DNA of 64,000 nucleotides. Source: Palsa-504 sp963822765. GTDB taxonomy: Bacteria > Actinomycetota > Actinomycetes > Streptosporangiales > Streptosporangiaceae. A program made the position numbers and the translations under genes. This document shows, one piece after another, positions 9,587-18,310 of the stretch (position 1 is the first letter of the stretch; the number at the start of each line of letters is the position of its first letter). The notes beneath the pieces were generated by a model. It had not been told where the DNA came from and did not search any database. It saw nothing but the letters and a program-made list of their open reading frames with translations. The DNA lies in assembly GCA_963822765.1 (NCBI GenBank), contig CAWGJL010000001.1:62001-126000 (forward strand). Reading direction: 5' to 3'.

Positions 9587-10738
9587 GTGGCGAGAGTGCG
9601 TTCGTATGTCCAGGTACGGCTGCTCCGACCCCGCCCAGCAGCGGTGCTGCGGACACTGCGGCCACGCCGGTAGTGTGGAACCTGGCCGTCGAGCAGCACG
9701 CCCTGGCGCCCGGGCCGGGCGGGCGGCCGGGTTACTGGAGCAGTGCCGGCAGCTCACCCAGGCGCGGGCGGAACCGTGGCTGGCCGCCGGGTCCCAGACG
9801 GTGCAGCAGCAGGCGCTGCGGGACTCGCGGGCAGGGCGGCGTTCGCCGACCCGGCAACCCGGCGCGGCGGCCGACCTGGCGCAAGGCGGGCGGGACGAGG
9901 GGTTCCGGATGGTGGGGCACGCGGCCGCCAGTGGGATGTGCGGCGGCGTGTCGCCGCAGGTCGGCCAGGTCTGGGTGCCGAAGGGCGGGTGGGTGCGGTT
10001 CCGCTGGTCCCGCCGGTGCCGGCGGGGGTGAAGTCTACCGGGTGACCGGGACCGAGCCGGGCGCTGGCATGTCGCGTTCGCGCCATCCCGGAGCCGGTCC
10101 GCGCCGGCACCGGCGAGGTGGTAGGGATCGACCGGGGCGTGGCCGTATCTGCGGCCTTGTCCACGGGGGAGATGCTGCACGTCCCGGCCTGACCGCGCGG
10201 GAGCGTACGCGGCTGCGGCGGCTGGAGCGCAAGCTGTCCCGGGCGAAGCGGGGATCGGGCCGCCGCGAACAGGTGCGCCGGGCTATGGCCCGGCTGCGGG
10301 CCCGGGAAACGGACCGGCGCAAGGACTGGGCGGAGAAGGCCAGCACGGATATCGCGCGGCGGTTCGACGTGATCCGGGTCGAGGACCTGAAGATCAGCGA
10401 CATGACCCGGTCGCGAAAGGCACGCAGGAGAACCCGGCCGGAACGTCCGCGCCGAAGGCGGGGCTCAACCGGGGCATCCTGCGGTCCGGGTGGGGACTGC
10501 TGGTGCGCCGCCCGAGGACAAGGCGCCGGCCGGGTGGAGAAAATCAACGCCGCTCACCAGCCAGCGTGCTCGGCGTGCGGGCAGGTGGATGCACTCGCGC
10601 GAGAACCAAGCGCGCGCGTGCACGCCTGCGGATACGCCGCGCGATGTGAACGCGGCCAAGAACATCGCGGCGGACAGCCGTGACGCGCGGGAGGCGACAG
10701 CACGGCGAACCGCGAACCTCAACCGGAGGGGCGGATGA
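9587..10738 (+). pseudogene. tnpB: TnpB (IS200/IS605-IS607 OrfB) remnant
   Basis: A decayed RNA-guided nuclease-type TnpB read in several frames. A GTG at 9587 starts VARVRSYVQVRL, followed by VVWNLAVEQHA, LEQCRQLTQARAE, AAGSQTVQQQALRD, GQVWVPKGGWVRFRWSR and, from about 10120, GIDRGVAVSAALSTGEMLH with the first RuvC Asp. The block KDWAEKASTDIARRFDVIRV with the Glu of VEDLKISDM follows at 10320-10400. The C-terminal zinc finger (CSACG near 10570) and DVNAAKNIAADS (near 10645) are again in different frames. At least four frameshifts make it non-functional. No TnpA is present. Its 5' end abuts the wax ester synthase gene. Confidence 0.8.
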
Positions 10739-10763
10739 GTCATTCCGTCATTATCGTCTTCCC

Positions 10764-11264
10764 ATGGAACGACAGCAGCGCCGCGGCCGGGCGATCGCGA
10801 TGACCGCCGGGGAGCTGGACGCGTTTCTGGACCAGCAGCGCACCTGCCGGTTCGCCACCACCGGGCCGGACGGCCCGCACGTCGCGCCGGTCTGGTTCGT
10901 CTGGGACGGGCAGGCGCTGTGGGTCTACTCGCTCACCCGCAGCCAGCGCTGGGCCAACGTGTCCCGTGACCCCCGGGTCGCGATCGTGGTCGACGACGGC
11001 CACCACTACCACGAGCTGCACGGCGTCGAGATCGAGGGCCAGGCCACCGTGGTCGGCCCGGTGCCGCGCACCGGCGATGGCGGCCGCCCGGAACTCGCCG
11101 AGCCCGAACGCCTCATGGCCGCCAAGTACTTCGGCCGCGAAGGCCCTACCGCCAGCGGCGAGCCCCAGATGACCCACGACGGCCGGCACGCCTGGCTGCG
11201 CGTCACCCCGCTGAAGCTGGTCAGCTGGGACTTCCGCAAGCTCGCCACCCTGCCCGCGCGTTGA
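10764..11264 (+). CDS. PPOX-class F420/FMN-dependent oxidoreductase
   Basis: A 166-residue pyridoxamine 5'-phosphate oxidase-like split-barrel protein. Typical features are the start TAGELDAFLDQQRTCRFAT, then PHVAPVWFVWDG, SQRWANVSRDPRVAIVVDDG and the C-terminal WLRVTPLKLVSWDF. Members bind FMN or F420 and reduce small substrates; the substrate here cannot be told. The ATG at 10764 is preferred because the upstream extension is part of the transposase remnant. It stands alone just upstream of a toxin-antitoxin pair. Confidence 0.85.
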   Translation: MERQQRRGRAIAMTAGELDAFLDQQRTCRFATTGPDGPHVAPVWFVWDGQALWVYSLTRSQRWANVSRDPRVAIVVDDGHHYHELHGVEIEGQATVVGPVPRTGDGGRPELAEPERLMAAKYFGREGPTASGEPQMTHDGRHAWLRVTPLKLVSWDFRKLATLPAR

Positions 11265-11296
11265 CGTAGCCACCCTAGTGAGCCACAATTGTGGCC

Positions 11297-11563
11297 ATGA
11301 GCGTCGAGCCGCTGCGGACCGTCCGCGACCATCTGTCGGAATTCGTCGACCGCGTTGAACATCAGCATGAGCGGATCGTGCTGACCCGCAACGGGCATGC
11401 GGCGGCCGTCTTGATCAGCCCCGAGGATCTCGCCCAGATGGAGGAGACCATCGACGTCCTCAGCGACCCGCAGGCCCTGGCCGACATCCGCGAAGCCGGT
11501 CAGGCCTACGCTCGCGGCGACGTCATCCGCGGGGTGGATGCGGTACGCAAGCTCCGCCGGTGA
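11297..11563 (+). CDS. Type II antitoxin, Phd/YefM family
   Basis: An 88-residue antitoxin. The N-terminal DNA-binding fold shows VRDHLSEFVDRVEHQHERIV, then LTRNGHAAAVLISPEDLAQM, typical of Phd/YefM proteins, followed by the toxin-binding tail. The ATG at 11297 is chosen over a GTG at 11291. Its stop overlaps the toxin GTG by 4 bases (GTGA), the usual antitoxin-first order. By family knowledge it neutralises the toxin and represses the shared promoter, probably just upstream in 11265-11296. Confidence 0.88.
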   Translation: MSVEPLRTVRDHLSEFVDRVEHQHERIVLTRNGHAAAVLISPEDLAQMEETIDVLSDPQALADIREAGQAYARGDVIRGVDAVRKLRR

Positions 11564-11841
11564 GCGAGGACGAGCCCTACGATCTCGTCCTCACCCCACC
11601 GGCGCAGCGGGCCCTGACCGGGAAGCTGCCCGAGGCGGTCGCGACGGCCGTGATCGAATTCCTGACCACCGCGCTGATCAGCCAGCCCGCCCGGGTCGGC
11701 AAACCGCTCCGGGCCGACCTGGCCGGGGTATGGTCGGCGCGCCGGGGCACCTACCGGGTCCTGTACCGCATACGCGAAGATGTCCGGGAGGTCATCGTGC
11801 TGCGCGTTGAGCACCGCCGCGACGCCTACCGGCCCTTGTAG
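11560..11841 (+). CDS. RelE/ParE-type toxin
   Basis: A 93-residue toxin of the RelE/ParE superfamily. The sequence DLVLTPPAQRALTGKLPE, the central LRADLAGVWSARRGTYRVLY and the C-terminal VIVLRVEHRRDAYR are characteristic; the Arg-rich GTYRVLYRI strand and the final HRRDAYR carry the residues usually needed for mRNA cleavage in RelE. It starts at a GTG overlapping the antitoxin stop. It is likely a ribosome-dependent mRNA interferase, although a ParE-like activity cannot be excluded from sequence alone. Confidence 0.87.
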   Translation: MSEDEPYDLVLTPPAQRALTGKLPEAVATAVIEFLTTALISQPARVGKPLRADLAGVWSARRGTYRVLYRIREDVREVIVLRVEHRRDAYRPL

Positions 11842-11857
11842 GCCAATTGGAGATGGG

Positions 11858-12622
11858 ATGAGCGACGAGGTACTGGTCGAACGGCACGGCGCGGTGCAGG
11901 TCATCGTGATCAACCGCCCGCAGGCCCGCAACGCCCTGAACGCGGCGGTGGCGGCCGGCATCCGCGACGCGGTCGACGAACTGGACGCGACGCCCGAACT
12001 GCGGGCCGGCGTGCTCACCGGGGCGGGCGGCACGTTCTCCTCCGGCATGGACCTCAAGGCGTTCCTGGCCGGCGAGGTACCCTCCTTCCCCGGCCGCGGC
12101 CTGTGCGGCATCACCCAGACCCCGCCCCGCAAGCCCATGGTAGGAGCGGCCGAGGGCTGGGCCCTGGCCGGCGGCTTCGAGCTCCTGCTCGCCTGTGACC
12201 TGGTAGTGGCCGGCGCGTCGGCCCGGTTCGGCGTGCCCGAAGTCAAGCGCGGCCTGCTGGCCGGGGCCGGCGGGGCCATGCTGCTGGCCCAGCGGATCCC
12301 GCGCGCCGTGGCCCTGGAGATGCTGCTCACCGGCGACCCCATCGACGCGGCCCGCGCCGCCGCGGTCGGCCTGGTCAACCACGTGGTCGACGACGGCCAG
12401 GCCCGCGACAAAGCGATCGACCTGGCCGAACGAATCGCGGCCAACGGCCCCCTGGCCCTGATCGCCACCAAGCAGATCGCCGCCGGCGGCGCCGACTGGC
12501 CCGCCGACCAGCGCTGGGACCAGATGGCCGCCGCCATGGCCCCTGTCTTCGGCTCCCAAGACGCCCGCGAAGGCGCCCGCGCCTTCGCCGAAAAACGCCC
12601 CCCGGTCTGGCAGGGCAAATAA
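11858..12622 (+). CDS. Enoyl-CoA hydratase/isomerase (crotonase family)
   Basis: A 254-residue crotonase. The oxyanion-hole segments RNALNAAV and GAGGTFSSGMDLKAF are clear, as are the AEGWALAGGFELLLACDLVVA block and FGVPEVKRGLLAGAGG. The catalytic Glu position after GVPEVKRG is not clearly conserved, so the exact reaction (hydration, isomerisation or other) is open. A GGAG site lies before the ATG at 11858. It follows the toxin gene closely (16 bases) but has no obvious functional link to it. No other beta-oxidation gene is adjacent. Confidence 0.88.
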   Translation: MSDEVLVERHGAVQVIVINRPQARNALNAAVAAGIRDAVDELDATPELRAGVLTGAGGTFSSGMDLKAFLAGEVPSFPGRGLCGITQTPPRKPMVGAAEGWALAGGFELLLACDLVVAGASARFGVPEVKRGLLAGAGGAMLLAQRIPRAVALEMLLTGDPIDAARAAAVGLVNHVVDDGQARDKAIDLAERIAANGPLALIATKQIAAGGADWPADQRWDQMAAAMAPVFGSQDAREGARAFAEKRPPVWQGK

Positions 12623-12636
12623 GCAGGGAAAGTAAG

Positions 12637-14031
12637 CTAGCCCGCCACGGCGGGGTCGGCGTCGAAGTAGCCCGGCATCCACGGCAGCACCTCGGCGCGG
12701 AAGTTGCCTTCGCACTCCAGCTGGCACAGCACGCCGATGCCCGCCGTGGACATGCGGTGGATGAGCACGTAAGACGGCGGCAGGTTGAGCTGGCGGGCGA
12801 TATTGCTGGCGCGCATGTCGGTGACCCGGGCCGCCTCGCCGCGCAGCCACTCGCGGTTGAACTTGAACGAGTCCACCCGGGACGGCTCGGCCAGCGGCGC
12901 CAGGAACGCCTGCAGCGCGTCCAGGTCGACCTGGACCCCGGGCCGCAGGAACCCGTGCTCGCGCAACTCCCGCTCGACCGCGGCGATATCGACCTCGTCC
13001 GACGAGTGCATGATGCGCAGCAGGCGGCCGAAGAACCGCGGCAGCCCGTCCGGCAGGTGGTCCACCGCGCCGAAGTCCAGCACGCCCAGCCGGCCGTCGT
13101 CCAGCAGCCGGAAGTTGCCCGGATGCGGGTCCGCGTGCAGCAGCCCGGCCCGCCCGGGGCCGGAGAACAGGAACCGGGTGAGCAAGATGCCGGCCCGGTC
13201 GCGGTCCTCCTGGCTGCCGTCGCTGATGACCCGGGACAGCGGGGTGCCGTCCATCCACTCGGTGACCAGCACCTGGTCCGTGGCCAGCACGACGTCGGGC
13301 ACGTAGATGTCGGGATCGTCGCGGTAGGCGTCAGCGAACGCGCGCTGCGACGAAGCCTCCCTCTGGTAGTCGAGCTCCTCCGCGACCCGGTCCCGCAGCT
13401 CGTCGAGCAGCGGCTTGACCTCCAGCCCCGGCATCAGCAGCCCGAACAGCCGCCCGGCCCGGCTGAGCTGGTTGAAGTCGCTGATCAGCGCGCGTCCGGC
13501 CCCCGGATACTGGATCTTCACCGCGACCCGCCGGCCGTCCTGCCAGACCGCCTGGTGCACCTGCCCGATGGACGCCGCGGCGGCCGGCACGTCCGAGAAC
13601 GATTCGAACGACGAACGCCAGTCCGGCCCCAGCTCCCGGGCCAGGACCTGGTGCACGGTCCGGGCGGGCAGCGGGGGAGCGGACTCCTGCAGCCGGGTCA
13701 GCGTGGCCCGGTACGGCCCGGCGATCTCCGGCGGCAGCGCGGCCTCGAAGATGGACAGCGCCTGGCCCAGCTTCATGGCGCCGCCCTTGAGCTCGCCCAG
13801 GACCCGGAAGATCTGGTCCGCGGTGCGCCGCTGGATCTCCTCGGCCACGATCTCGGCCGGCCGCCCGCCGATCCGCTTCCCGACCCCCAGCGCCGTCCGG
13901 CCCGCCAGGCCGATCGGCAGCCCGGCCAGCTTGGCGGCCCGGGTCACCGGACTGCGCGGCACATCGTTCACGTAGACATTGTCCCGCACGCCGCGCAGCG
14001 CGTAAAACCGTCGCCCGTCGACCTCGGTCAT
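12637..14031 (-). CDS. ABC1/AarF (UbiB-like) atypical kinase
   Basis: A 464-residue ABC1/ADCK/UbiB family protein. Features are the KxGQ motif GGAMKLGQALS, the Ala-rich loop AAAASIGQVHQA, the VAIK-type lysine in RRVAVKIQYPG, the catalytic HADPHPGNF and the DFG motif in GVLDFGAVDHLP. Family members are ATP-binding atypical kinases linked to quinone or lipid metabolism at membranes; in actinomycetes the substrate is unknown. An SD-like GGGAGG precedes the ATG at 14031. It is convergent with the crotonase gene (14-base gap). Confidence 0.9.
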   Translation of the reverse strand: MTEVDGRRFYALRGVRDNVYVNDVPRSPVTRAAKLAGLPIGLAGRTALGVGKRIGGRPAEIVAEEIQRRTADQIFRVLGELKGGAMKLGQALSIFEAALPPEIAGPYRATLTRLQESAPPLPARTVHQVLARELGPDWRSSFESFSDVPAAAASIGQVHQAVWQDGRRVAVKIQYPGAGRALISDFNQLSRAGRLFGLLMPGLEVKPLLDELRDRVAEELDYQREASSQRAFADAYRDDPDIYVPDVVLATDQVLVTEWMDGTPLSRVISDGSQEDRDRAGILLTRFLFSGPGRAGLLHADPHPGNFRLLDDGRLGVLDFGAVDHLPDGLPRFFGRLLRIMHSSDEVDIAAVERELREHGFLRPGVQVDLDALQAFLAPLAEPSRVDSFKFNREWLRGEAARVTDMRASNIARQLNLPPSYVLIHRMSTAGIGVLCQLECEGNFRAEVLPWMPGYFDADPAVAG

Positions 14032-14083
14032 CTCGTGCCTCCCTCGCGCCCTCTTCGAACAACACGGTTCGATACAACACACG

Positions 14084-15175
14084 CTAGGAAGCGTCCGTTA
14101 CCGCATCGTTACGGCACGGGGCCGCAAGCGCAGAACCGTCACGGTAAGCCGCCCGGCACGGGCACGAAGGGTGCGGCGGCCAGGTCCGGCGCCGCCACTG
14201 CCAGTCCGGCAGCACCACCTCGAGCGTCCCGTTCACCGTCGCCGGCCCAGCAGCACCCAAAGGCCGGTCGATCAGCGCGAGCGCCTGCGCACAGGCCAGC
14301 GCGGCCGTCATGGCGGCCAGCACCGTGTCGCAGGCCTGCGGCCGGACCCCGGCAAAGGTGGCCTGGGCCACGATCTTCGGCCAGGCCGGGTCGGCGTCGG
14401 CCTTGCGCAGGTCCACGCAGCGCAAGCAGGCCGAACGCCCCGGCCGCACCAGCGGCCCGATCACCCCGATCGCCTCGCCCGCCGACACCGCCAGGTGCGG
14501 CACCCGGTCGCGCACCAGCCCGTCGGTCAGGTCGGGCAGCACCGGCCGGGTCAGCACGACCAGGTCGGGGACCGTCCCGTCGTCGCCGGTGCGGCACCAG
14601 GGCGCGGCCCGCGCGACGGCCCGCGCCGCGCCGTCGGCCCGCGGCGAACCCAGGTCCGCCTCGGCCAGCCCCGCCGGGGCCAGGTCGGCGTGCTCGGCCG
14701 GCGACGGGTCGACGCACACGACGTGCCCCACGCCCGAGGCGGCCAGGAAGCTGGCCAGGCACGCGCCGGTCCGGCCCGTCCCGTGGATCCGGACGAGGGC
14801 GGCCTGGCGGCGGGCCAGGGTCCGCGCCCCGCCGTCCCCGTCCGCGTAGGCCAGCGCCGCCGTGGCCAGTTCCGGGGCCAGCCGCGCCCGGGATGGCAGC
14901 CAGCCATTCAGGCCCGGCGGGAAGTCGTCAAGCACCCCCGCGTCGGCCAGCAGCACCAGCACCCGGCTCACCGCGCCGGCCGGGATGCCGTACGCCCGCG
15001 CCGTGGCGGTCAGGCTGTCGGTGTCCCGGCTCCCGTCCAGCAGGCTGATCACGGCCGCGGCCGGCCCGAGCCCGCCCAGCGCCACCGCCCGCCGCGGATC
15101 CACCCCGAACTGCAGTGTGTCCCGGTCCCGCCACAGTGGCAGCAGTCCCGCCCTCAGCGCTGGTCTCACGCTCAC
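14084..15175 (-). CDS. ThiF/cyclodehydratase-like E1-family protein
   Basis: A 363-residue protein with a Rossmann-like centre (ALVRIHGTGRTGACLASFLA and VVCVDPSPAEH) and paired cysteines CLRC (in GRSACLRCVDLRK) and CPC (in HPSCPCRAAY) that probably bind zinc, as in ThiF/MoeB/E1 enzymes. The N-terminal part (about 1-115) resembles the peptide-binding region of the TOMM cyclodehydratase leader-recognition proteins. No YcaO, precursor peptide or ubiquitin-like protein lies nearby, so an actual peptide-modification role is unproved. GTG start at 15175. The adenylating Arg finger and typical D-x-R motif are not clear, so it may lack adenylation activity. Confidence 0.75.
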   Translation of the reverse strand: MSVRPALRAGLLPLWRDRDTLQFGVDPRRAVALGGLGPAAAVISLLDGSRDTDSLTATARAYGIPAGAVSRVLVLLADAGVLDDFPPGLNGWLPSRARLAPELATAALAYADGDGGARTLARRQAALVRIHGTGRTGACLASFLAASGVGHVVCVDPSPAEHADLAPAGLAEADLGSPRADGAARAVARAAPWCRTGDDGTVPDLVVLTRPVLPDLTDGLVRDRVPHLAVSAGEAIGVIGPLVRPGRSACLRCVDLRKADADPAWPKIVAQATFAGVRPQACDTVLAAMTAALACAQALALIDRPLGAAGPATVNGTLEVVLPDWQWRRRTWPPHPSCPCRAAYRDGSALAAPCRNDAVTDAS

Positions 15176-15211
15176 ATGCTGACACCGCGGTGTGACATTT
15201 CGCGTCGGCCG

Positions 15212-15949
15212 TCAATCGCCCCGGGCCGGAGATGAGCCCGGAGATGAGCCCAGAGATGAGCGGAGCCAGCGTGGCCGGGTGGCCGCCACGACGACCGTGA
15301 TCTGCGCGGCCAGCAGCAGGGCGGGCACCCCGTCGGCCGCGGTCGCCACGAACAGCCCGCACAGGCTCGCCCCGGCCACCAGCCCGATCAGGACCCCGAA
15401 CCGCCGTAGTCCGTGCGGCGTGTCCTGCCCCGGGCTGGCCAGCGAGGACACCAGCCCGGTCAGCGTCCCGGTCAGGTAGGTGGTCGACACCTCGGTCAGC
15501 CCCATGTCCTTGACCGCGGAGGACTGCATGCCCATCGCCGCGGCCAGCGTGGCCAGCAGGGCGAACTGTGCCCACCCGGCCGGGGCGGCCCCGCTGACCT
15601 CCCACCCCACGGTGAACCCGGCCAGCAGGGTCAGCTCCGCGAGCAGCACCCAGATGACGTGGACCGGCAGCACGCCATCCTGGTCAGCCGAGGCCGTCTT
15701 CGCCCCGTGCGCGACCCACGTCCCCCCGGCCACGCCCGCGATGTAACCCGCGATCGAGACCGCGGTGTGGCTGGCCAGGCTGAGCGACCCGCGCGCCGCG
15801 GCCAGGCCCCACAGCACGATGTTCCCGGTCATGACGCTGGTGAAGACGCCGCCCAGCCGGGTAAAGCTGGCCACGTCGGCCGCGCCCGACCCGAAGGTCA
15901 GCGCGATCGCGATCAGGGTCAGGATCTGCTGTTTCGGCCTGCTGTTCAT
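15212..15949 (-). CDS. YoaK/DUF1275 family membrane protein
   Basis: A 245-residue integral membrane protein with about six hydrophobic helices. The DUF1275 signatures are FGSGAADVASFTRLGGVFTS, MTGNIVLWGLA and the MGMQSSAV...STTYLTGTLTGL blocks. The biochemical role of the family is unknown; transport is often suggested. The C-terminal tail is made of a 12-base tandem repeat encoding SSLGSSPGSSP. The gene is separated from its neighbours by short gaps and is likely its own unit. Confidence 0.88.
   Translation of the reverse strand: MNSRPKQQILTLIAIALTFGSGAADVASFTRLGGVFTSVMTGNIVLWGLAAARGSLSLASHTAVSIAGYIAGVAGGTWVAHGAKTASADQDGVLPVHVIWVLLAELTLLAGFTVGWEVSGAAPAGWAQFALLATLAAAMGMQSSAVKDMGLTEVSTTYLTGTLTGLVSSLASPGQDTPHGLRRFGVLIGLVAGASLCGLFVATAADGVPALLLAAQITVVVAATRPRWLRSSLGSSPGSSPARGD
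15229..15262. repeat. Three 12-base tandem repeats in DUF1275 gene tail
   Basis: The unit GGAGATGAGCCC is repeated about three times in the last codons of the DUF1275 gene, encoding SSPGSS-type residues. A slippage-prone tail of this kind can vary in copy number between strains. Confidence 0.7.
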
Positions 15950-15988
15950 CCCCCGATACGTTAGCCCCGATAAATCAGGCCCGATAAA

Positions 15989-17209
15989 TTAGGCGGCGTC
16001 GACCCGGACGGCCCGCGCCCAGGCCGGCGCGTCCGGCGCCCCCGCCCCGAGCAGCCCGATCACCACCCGTGTCCCCTTCGGCGCCGCGGCGGGCCACGGC
16101 GTGTACCCGTCGGTCAGCACCACCGTGATCGCGGGCCGGGGCCGCAGCGCGACCGCCGCCGCGATGCCGGCGCCCATGTCGGTCCCGCCCCCGCCGACCA
16201 GCTGGACCTGACGCGCCGAACTGACCCGCCGGGCCGGCCCGGCCGCGTAGTCGCAGGCCAGCACGCGGACCTGCCGGGCCATGCCCAGCGCCCGCAGCAG
16301 CCCCTCGACCTCGGCCAGCGCCGCGGCCAGCAGGTCCTCGGTCATGCTGCCCGAGGTGTCGCAGACCACCGCGACGTCGGGCACCGGCCGGCGCAGCGCC
16401 GGGAGCACGACGTTCCCGGCCACGGCGGCCCGCCGCGACGGCCGCCGGTAGGAGTAGTCGACGGCGCCGGAGACCTCGGCCACGGCCCGGCGCAGTTCGG
16501 CCGCGAGCACCTTGCGCCAGTTGACCTTCGGGTTGAGGATCTCCTGCGCCCAGCGCAGCAGCCCGCCCGGCACGTTCCCGGCCTGCTTGGCGTGCGCGAT
16601 GACGTCCTGCGCCACCTGCCGGCGCAGCAGGTCGGCCTGCCAGTCGGGCCGGGCCGGCGGCCCCTCGCCCGGCCGCGGGACCCCGTCCGCGCCGCTTCCG
16701 CAGTCAAGCCACTCGCCCGCCGCCACTCTATTTTCTTGGGCCGCGCCGTCGATTTTTTTCTTTTCGGCCGAACGGTCCGTGGTGCTCGCCTCGAAGTACT
16801 GCTCGGCCAGCAGCCCGTCCGGGGCGCCCAGGTCGGCGGGCAGCACCGGCCGGCCGGGCAGGTCCAGCCCGGCCGGGATCAGGTCGTCGTTGATCTCCGC
16901 GTCGGCCGCCCGCACCCAGCGCCGCGCGTCGTGCGCGGCCACCCCGACCGCCTGGGCCCGTTCCCCGTGGCTGCGCAGCAGGTGGCAGACGTGGTGCACG
17001 AGCACGCTGCCCAGCTCGGCCGCGGTCCAGCCCGCGGTCAGCTCCGGGTCGGCCCGCAGCCGCCAGCTCTGGTCCACCGACACCGTCCCGCTCCCGGGCG
17101 CCGCGACCACCTCCGCGCCGAACAGCCCGGTGGCCAGGTACGGGAACCGGCCGGCCGCGGTGGCCCACAGCCGCGCCGCCGCCAGCCCGGGAAGACCCCG
17201 CCCATTCAT
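15989..17209 (-). CDS. vWA/DUF2201-type metallopeptidase-like protein
   Basis: A 406-residue protein of the DUF2201/vWA type. The N-terminal domain has HHVCHLLRSH (about 72-81), the position of a zinc-binding HExxH motif but with His in place of the catalytic Glu. The C-terminal von Willebrand A domain carries the MIDAS residues DTSGSM, the Thr in GGGGTDMG and the Asp in VVLTDGY. The middle section contains an odd Lys-rich insert (SAEKKKIDG) coded by an unusually AT-rich stretch at 16751-16785. It is the last gene of a five-gene cluster and follows the MoxR ATPase by 6 bases; MoxR-vWA pairs are known to act as AAA+ chaperone and adaptor. The exact substrate is unknown. Confidence 0.85.
   Translation of the reverse strand: MNGRGLPGLAAARLWATAAGRFPYLATGLFGAEVVAAPGSGTVSVDQSWRLRADPELTAGWTAAELGSVLVHHVCHLLRSHGERAQAVGVAAHDARRWVRAADAEINDDLIPAGLDLPGRPVLPADLGAPDGLLAEQYFEASTTDRSAEKKKIDGAAQENRVAAGEWLDCGSGADGVPRPGEGPPARPDWQADLLRRQVAQDVIAHAKQAGNVPGGLLRWAQEILNPKVNWRKVLAAELRRAVAEVSGAVDYSYRRPSRRAAVAGNVVLPALRRPVPDVAVVCDTSGSMTEDLLAAALAEVEGLLRALGMARQVRVLACDYAAGPARRVSSARQVQLVGGGGTDMGAGIAAAVALRPRPAITVVLTDGYTPWPAAAPKGTRVVIGLLGAGAPDAPAWARAVRVDAA
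16751..16785. repeat. Copy 1 of dispersed T-run/CGGCCGAACG motif
   Basis: A T-rich run followed by CGGCCGAACGGTCCGTGG lies inside the vWA gene. Similar sequences recur at 51267-51305 (CGGCCGAACGGAGCGTGG) and in weaker form at 48017-48045 and 38021-38049. Its low GC stands out from the surroundings. The origin is unknown. Confidence 0.5.
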
Positions 17210-17215
17210 AGCGGC

Positions 17216-18310
17216 TCAGCCATTGAACAAACCGGCGGCCCGCAGGACCGGGATGAAGATGTGGACCTCCTCCGGCAGTTCCTTTACCTCGGCGGGCCGG
17301 CACCTGGCCAGCACCCGCGCCGCGGCCGCCGCCATGTCCAGCGCCTCGTCCGCGGCCAGGCCCAGGACCTGCCAGCCCGCCGCCCAGCGCTCCGGGGTCG
17401 GGTTGGACGCGACCGCCGCGGCGATCGAGGCCAGCGCGGCGTAGGCCCGGTCGCCGCGTTCGGGCAGCCGGAACGAGCCCGGATCGGCCAGCACCTGCTC
17501 CGGGTCGGGCAGGTCCATCTCGATCAGCCAGGCCAGGAACTCCACCCCGGCGCCGTCGCCCACGGCGCCCCGGATCAGGGCCGAACGCGCCTCGTCCGAC
17601 GCGCCCGCCGCGCCCGCGGCCGCCATCAGGCGGCCCGCCATCTCCCAGGTCCGCGGGGACGGCCAGCCGCGCCCGGCCGAGGCCGCGTCGGTCGGCGGGG
17701 CGCACGCCAGCGCGGGCCGGACGTGCAGGAACGCGGCGACCAGGCCGAGGGAGGAGATCTCCTCGGCCTGCCACCCGTCGGGCAGCAGCGGGACCTGCGG
17801 CGCCGCCCAGCCGCCCGCCAGCCCGTCGGCCACCGAGCGCGGATGGGCCTGCCAGTACAGGTGGCACAGCCGGTTGGCCAGCGGCGCGGACAGGTCCCAG
17901 CCGTCCGCGGCCTGCTCGGGCGGGTTGGCCGCGGCCACCACCGCGACCTCGTCCGGCAGGGTCAGGTCACCCACGGCCCGTTCCAGCACCACCCGGAGCA
18001 GGGCTGCCTGCACCGCGGGCGGCGCGGTGGACAGCTCGTCGAGGAACAAAAGCCCGTGCCCGGCCTCGGCCAGCCGCCGGGCCCAGGCCGGGGGAGCGAA
18101 CCGGACCACGTCGCCGACCACGATGGGCAGCCCCGCGAAGTCCGAAGGTTCCCTGATCGAGGCGATGACCGTCTCGCAGGGCAGGTCCATGGCGTGCGCC
18201 ATGGCCCGGATGGCCGAGGTCTTGCCGGTCCCGGGCGCGCCCCACAGCAGCACCGGCACCCGGGCCGCCACCGCGACCCCGAGCGCCTCCGCCGCCGGAT
18301 TGTCACTCAT
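17216..18310 (-). CDS. MoxR-type AAA+ ATPase
   Basis: A 364-residue AAA+ ATPase. Walker A is WGAPGTGKT (about 23-31), Walker B is GLLFLDEL (about 86-93), sensor 1 is VAAANPPEQ and the arginine-finger region is LSAPLANRLCHL. The family is MoxR/RavA-like, ATP-driven chaperones that often work with vWA proteins. The ATG at 18310 is preferred; an ATG at 18331 is possible. It overlaps the end of the upstream unknown gene by 8 bases, and the vWA gene follows after 6 bases. It is the motor of the cluster at 15989-22126. Confidence 0.9.
   Translation of the reverse strand: MSDNPAAEALGVAVAARVPVLLWGAPGTGKTSAIRAMAHAMDLPCETVIASIREPSDFAGLPIVVGDVVRFAPPAWARRLAEAGHGLLFLDELSTAPPAVQAALLRVVLERAVGDLTLPDEVAVVAAANPPEQAADGWDLSAPLANRLCHLYWQAHPRSVADGLAGGWAAPQVPLLPDGWQAEEISSLGLVAAFLHVRPALACAPPTDAASAGRGWPSPRTWEMAGRLMAAAGAAGASDEARSALIRGAVGDGAGVEFLAWLIEMDLPDPEQVLADPGSFRLPERGDRAYAALASIAAAVASNPTPERWAAGWQVLGLAADEALDMAAAAARVLARCRPAEVKELPEEVHIFIPVLRAAGLFNG

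Noticed and set aside
8787..9665. An alternative start for the wax ester synthase in another frame
   Set aside because: That frame encodes no family motifs and would require the entire conserved protein to be shifted.
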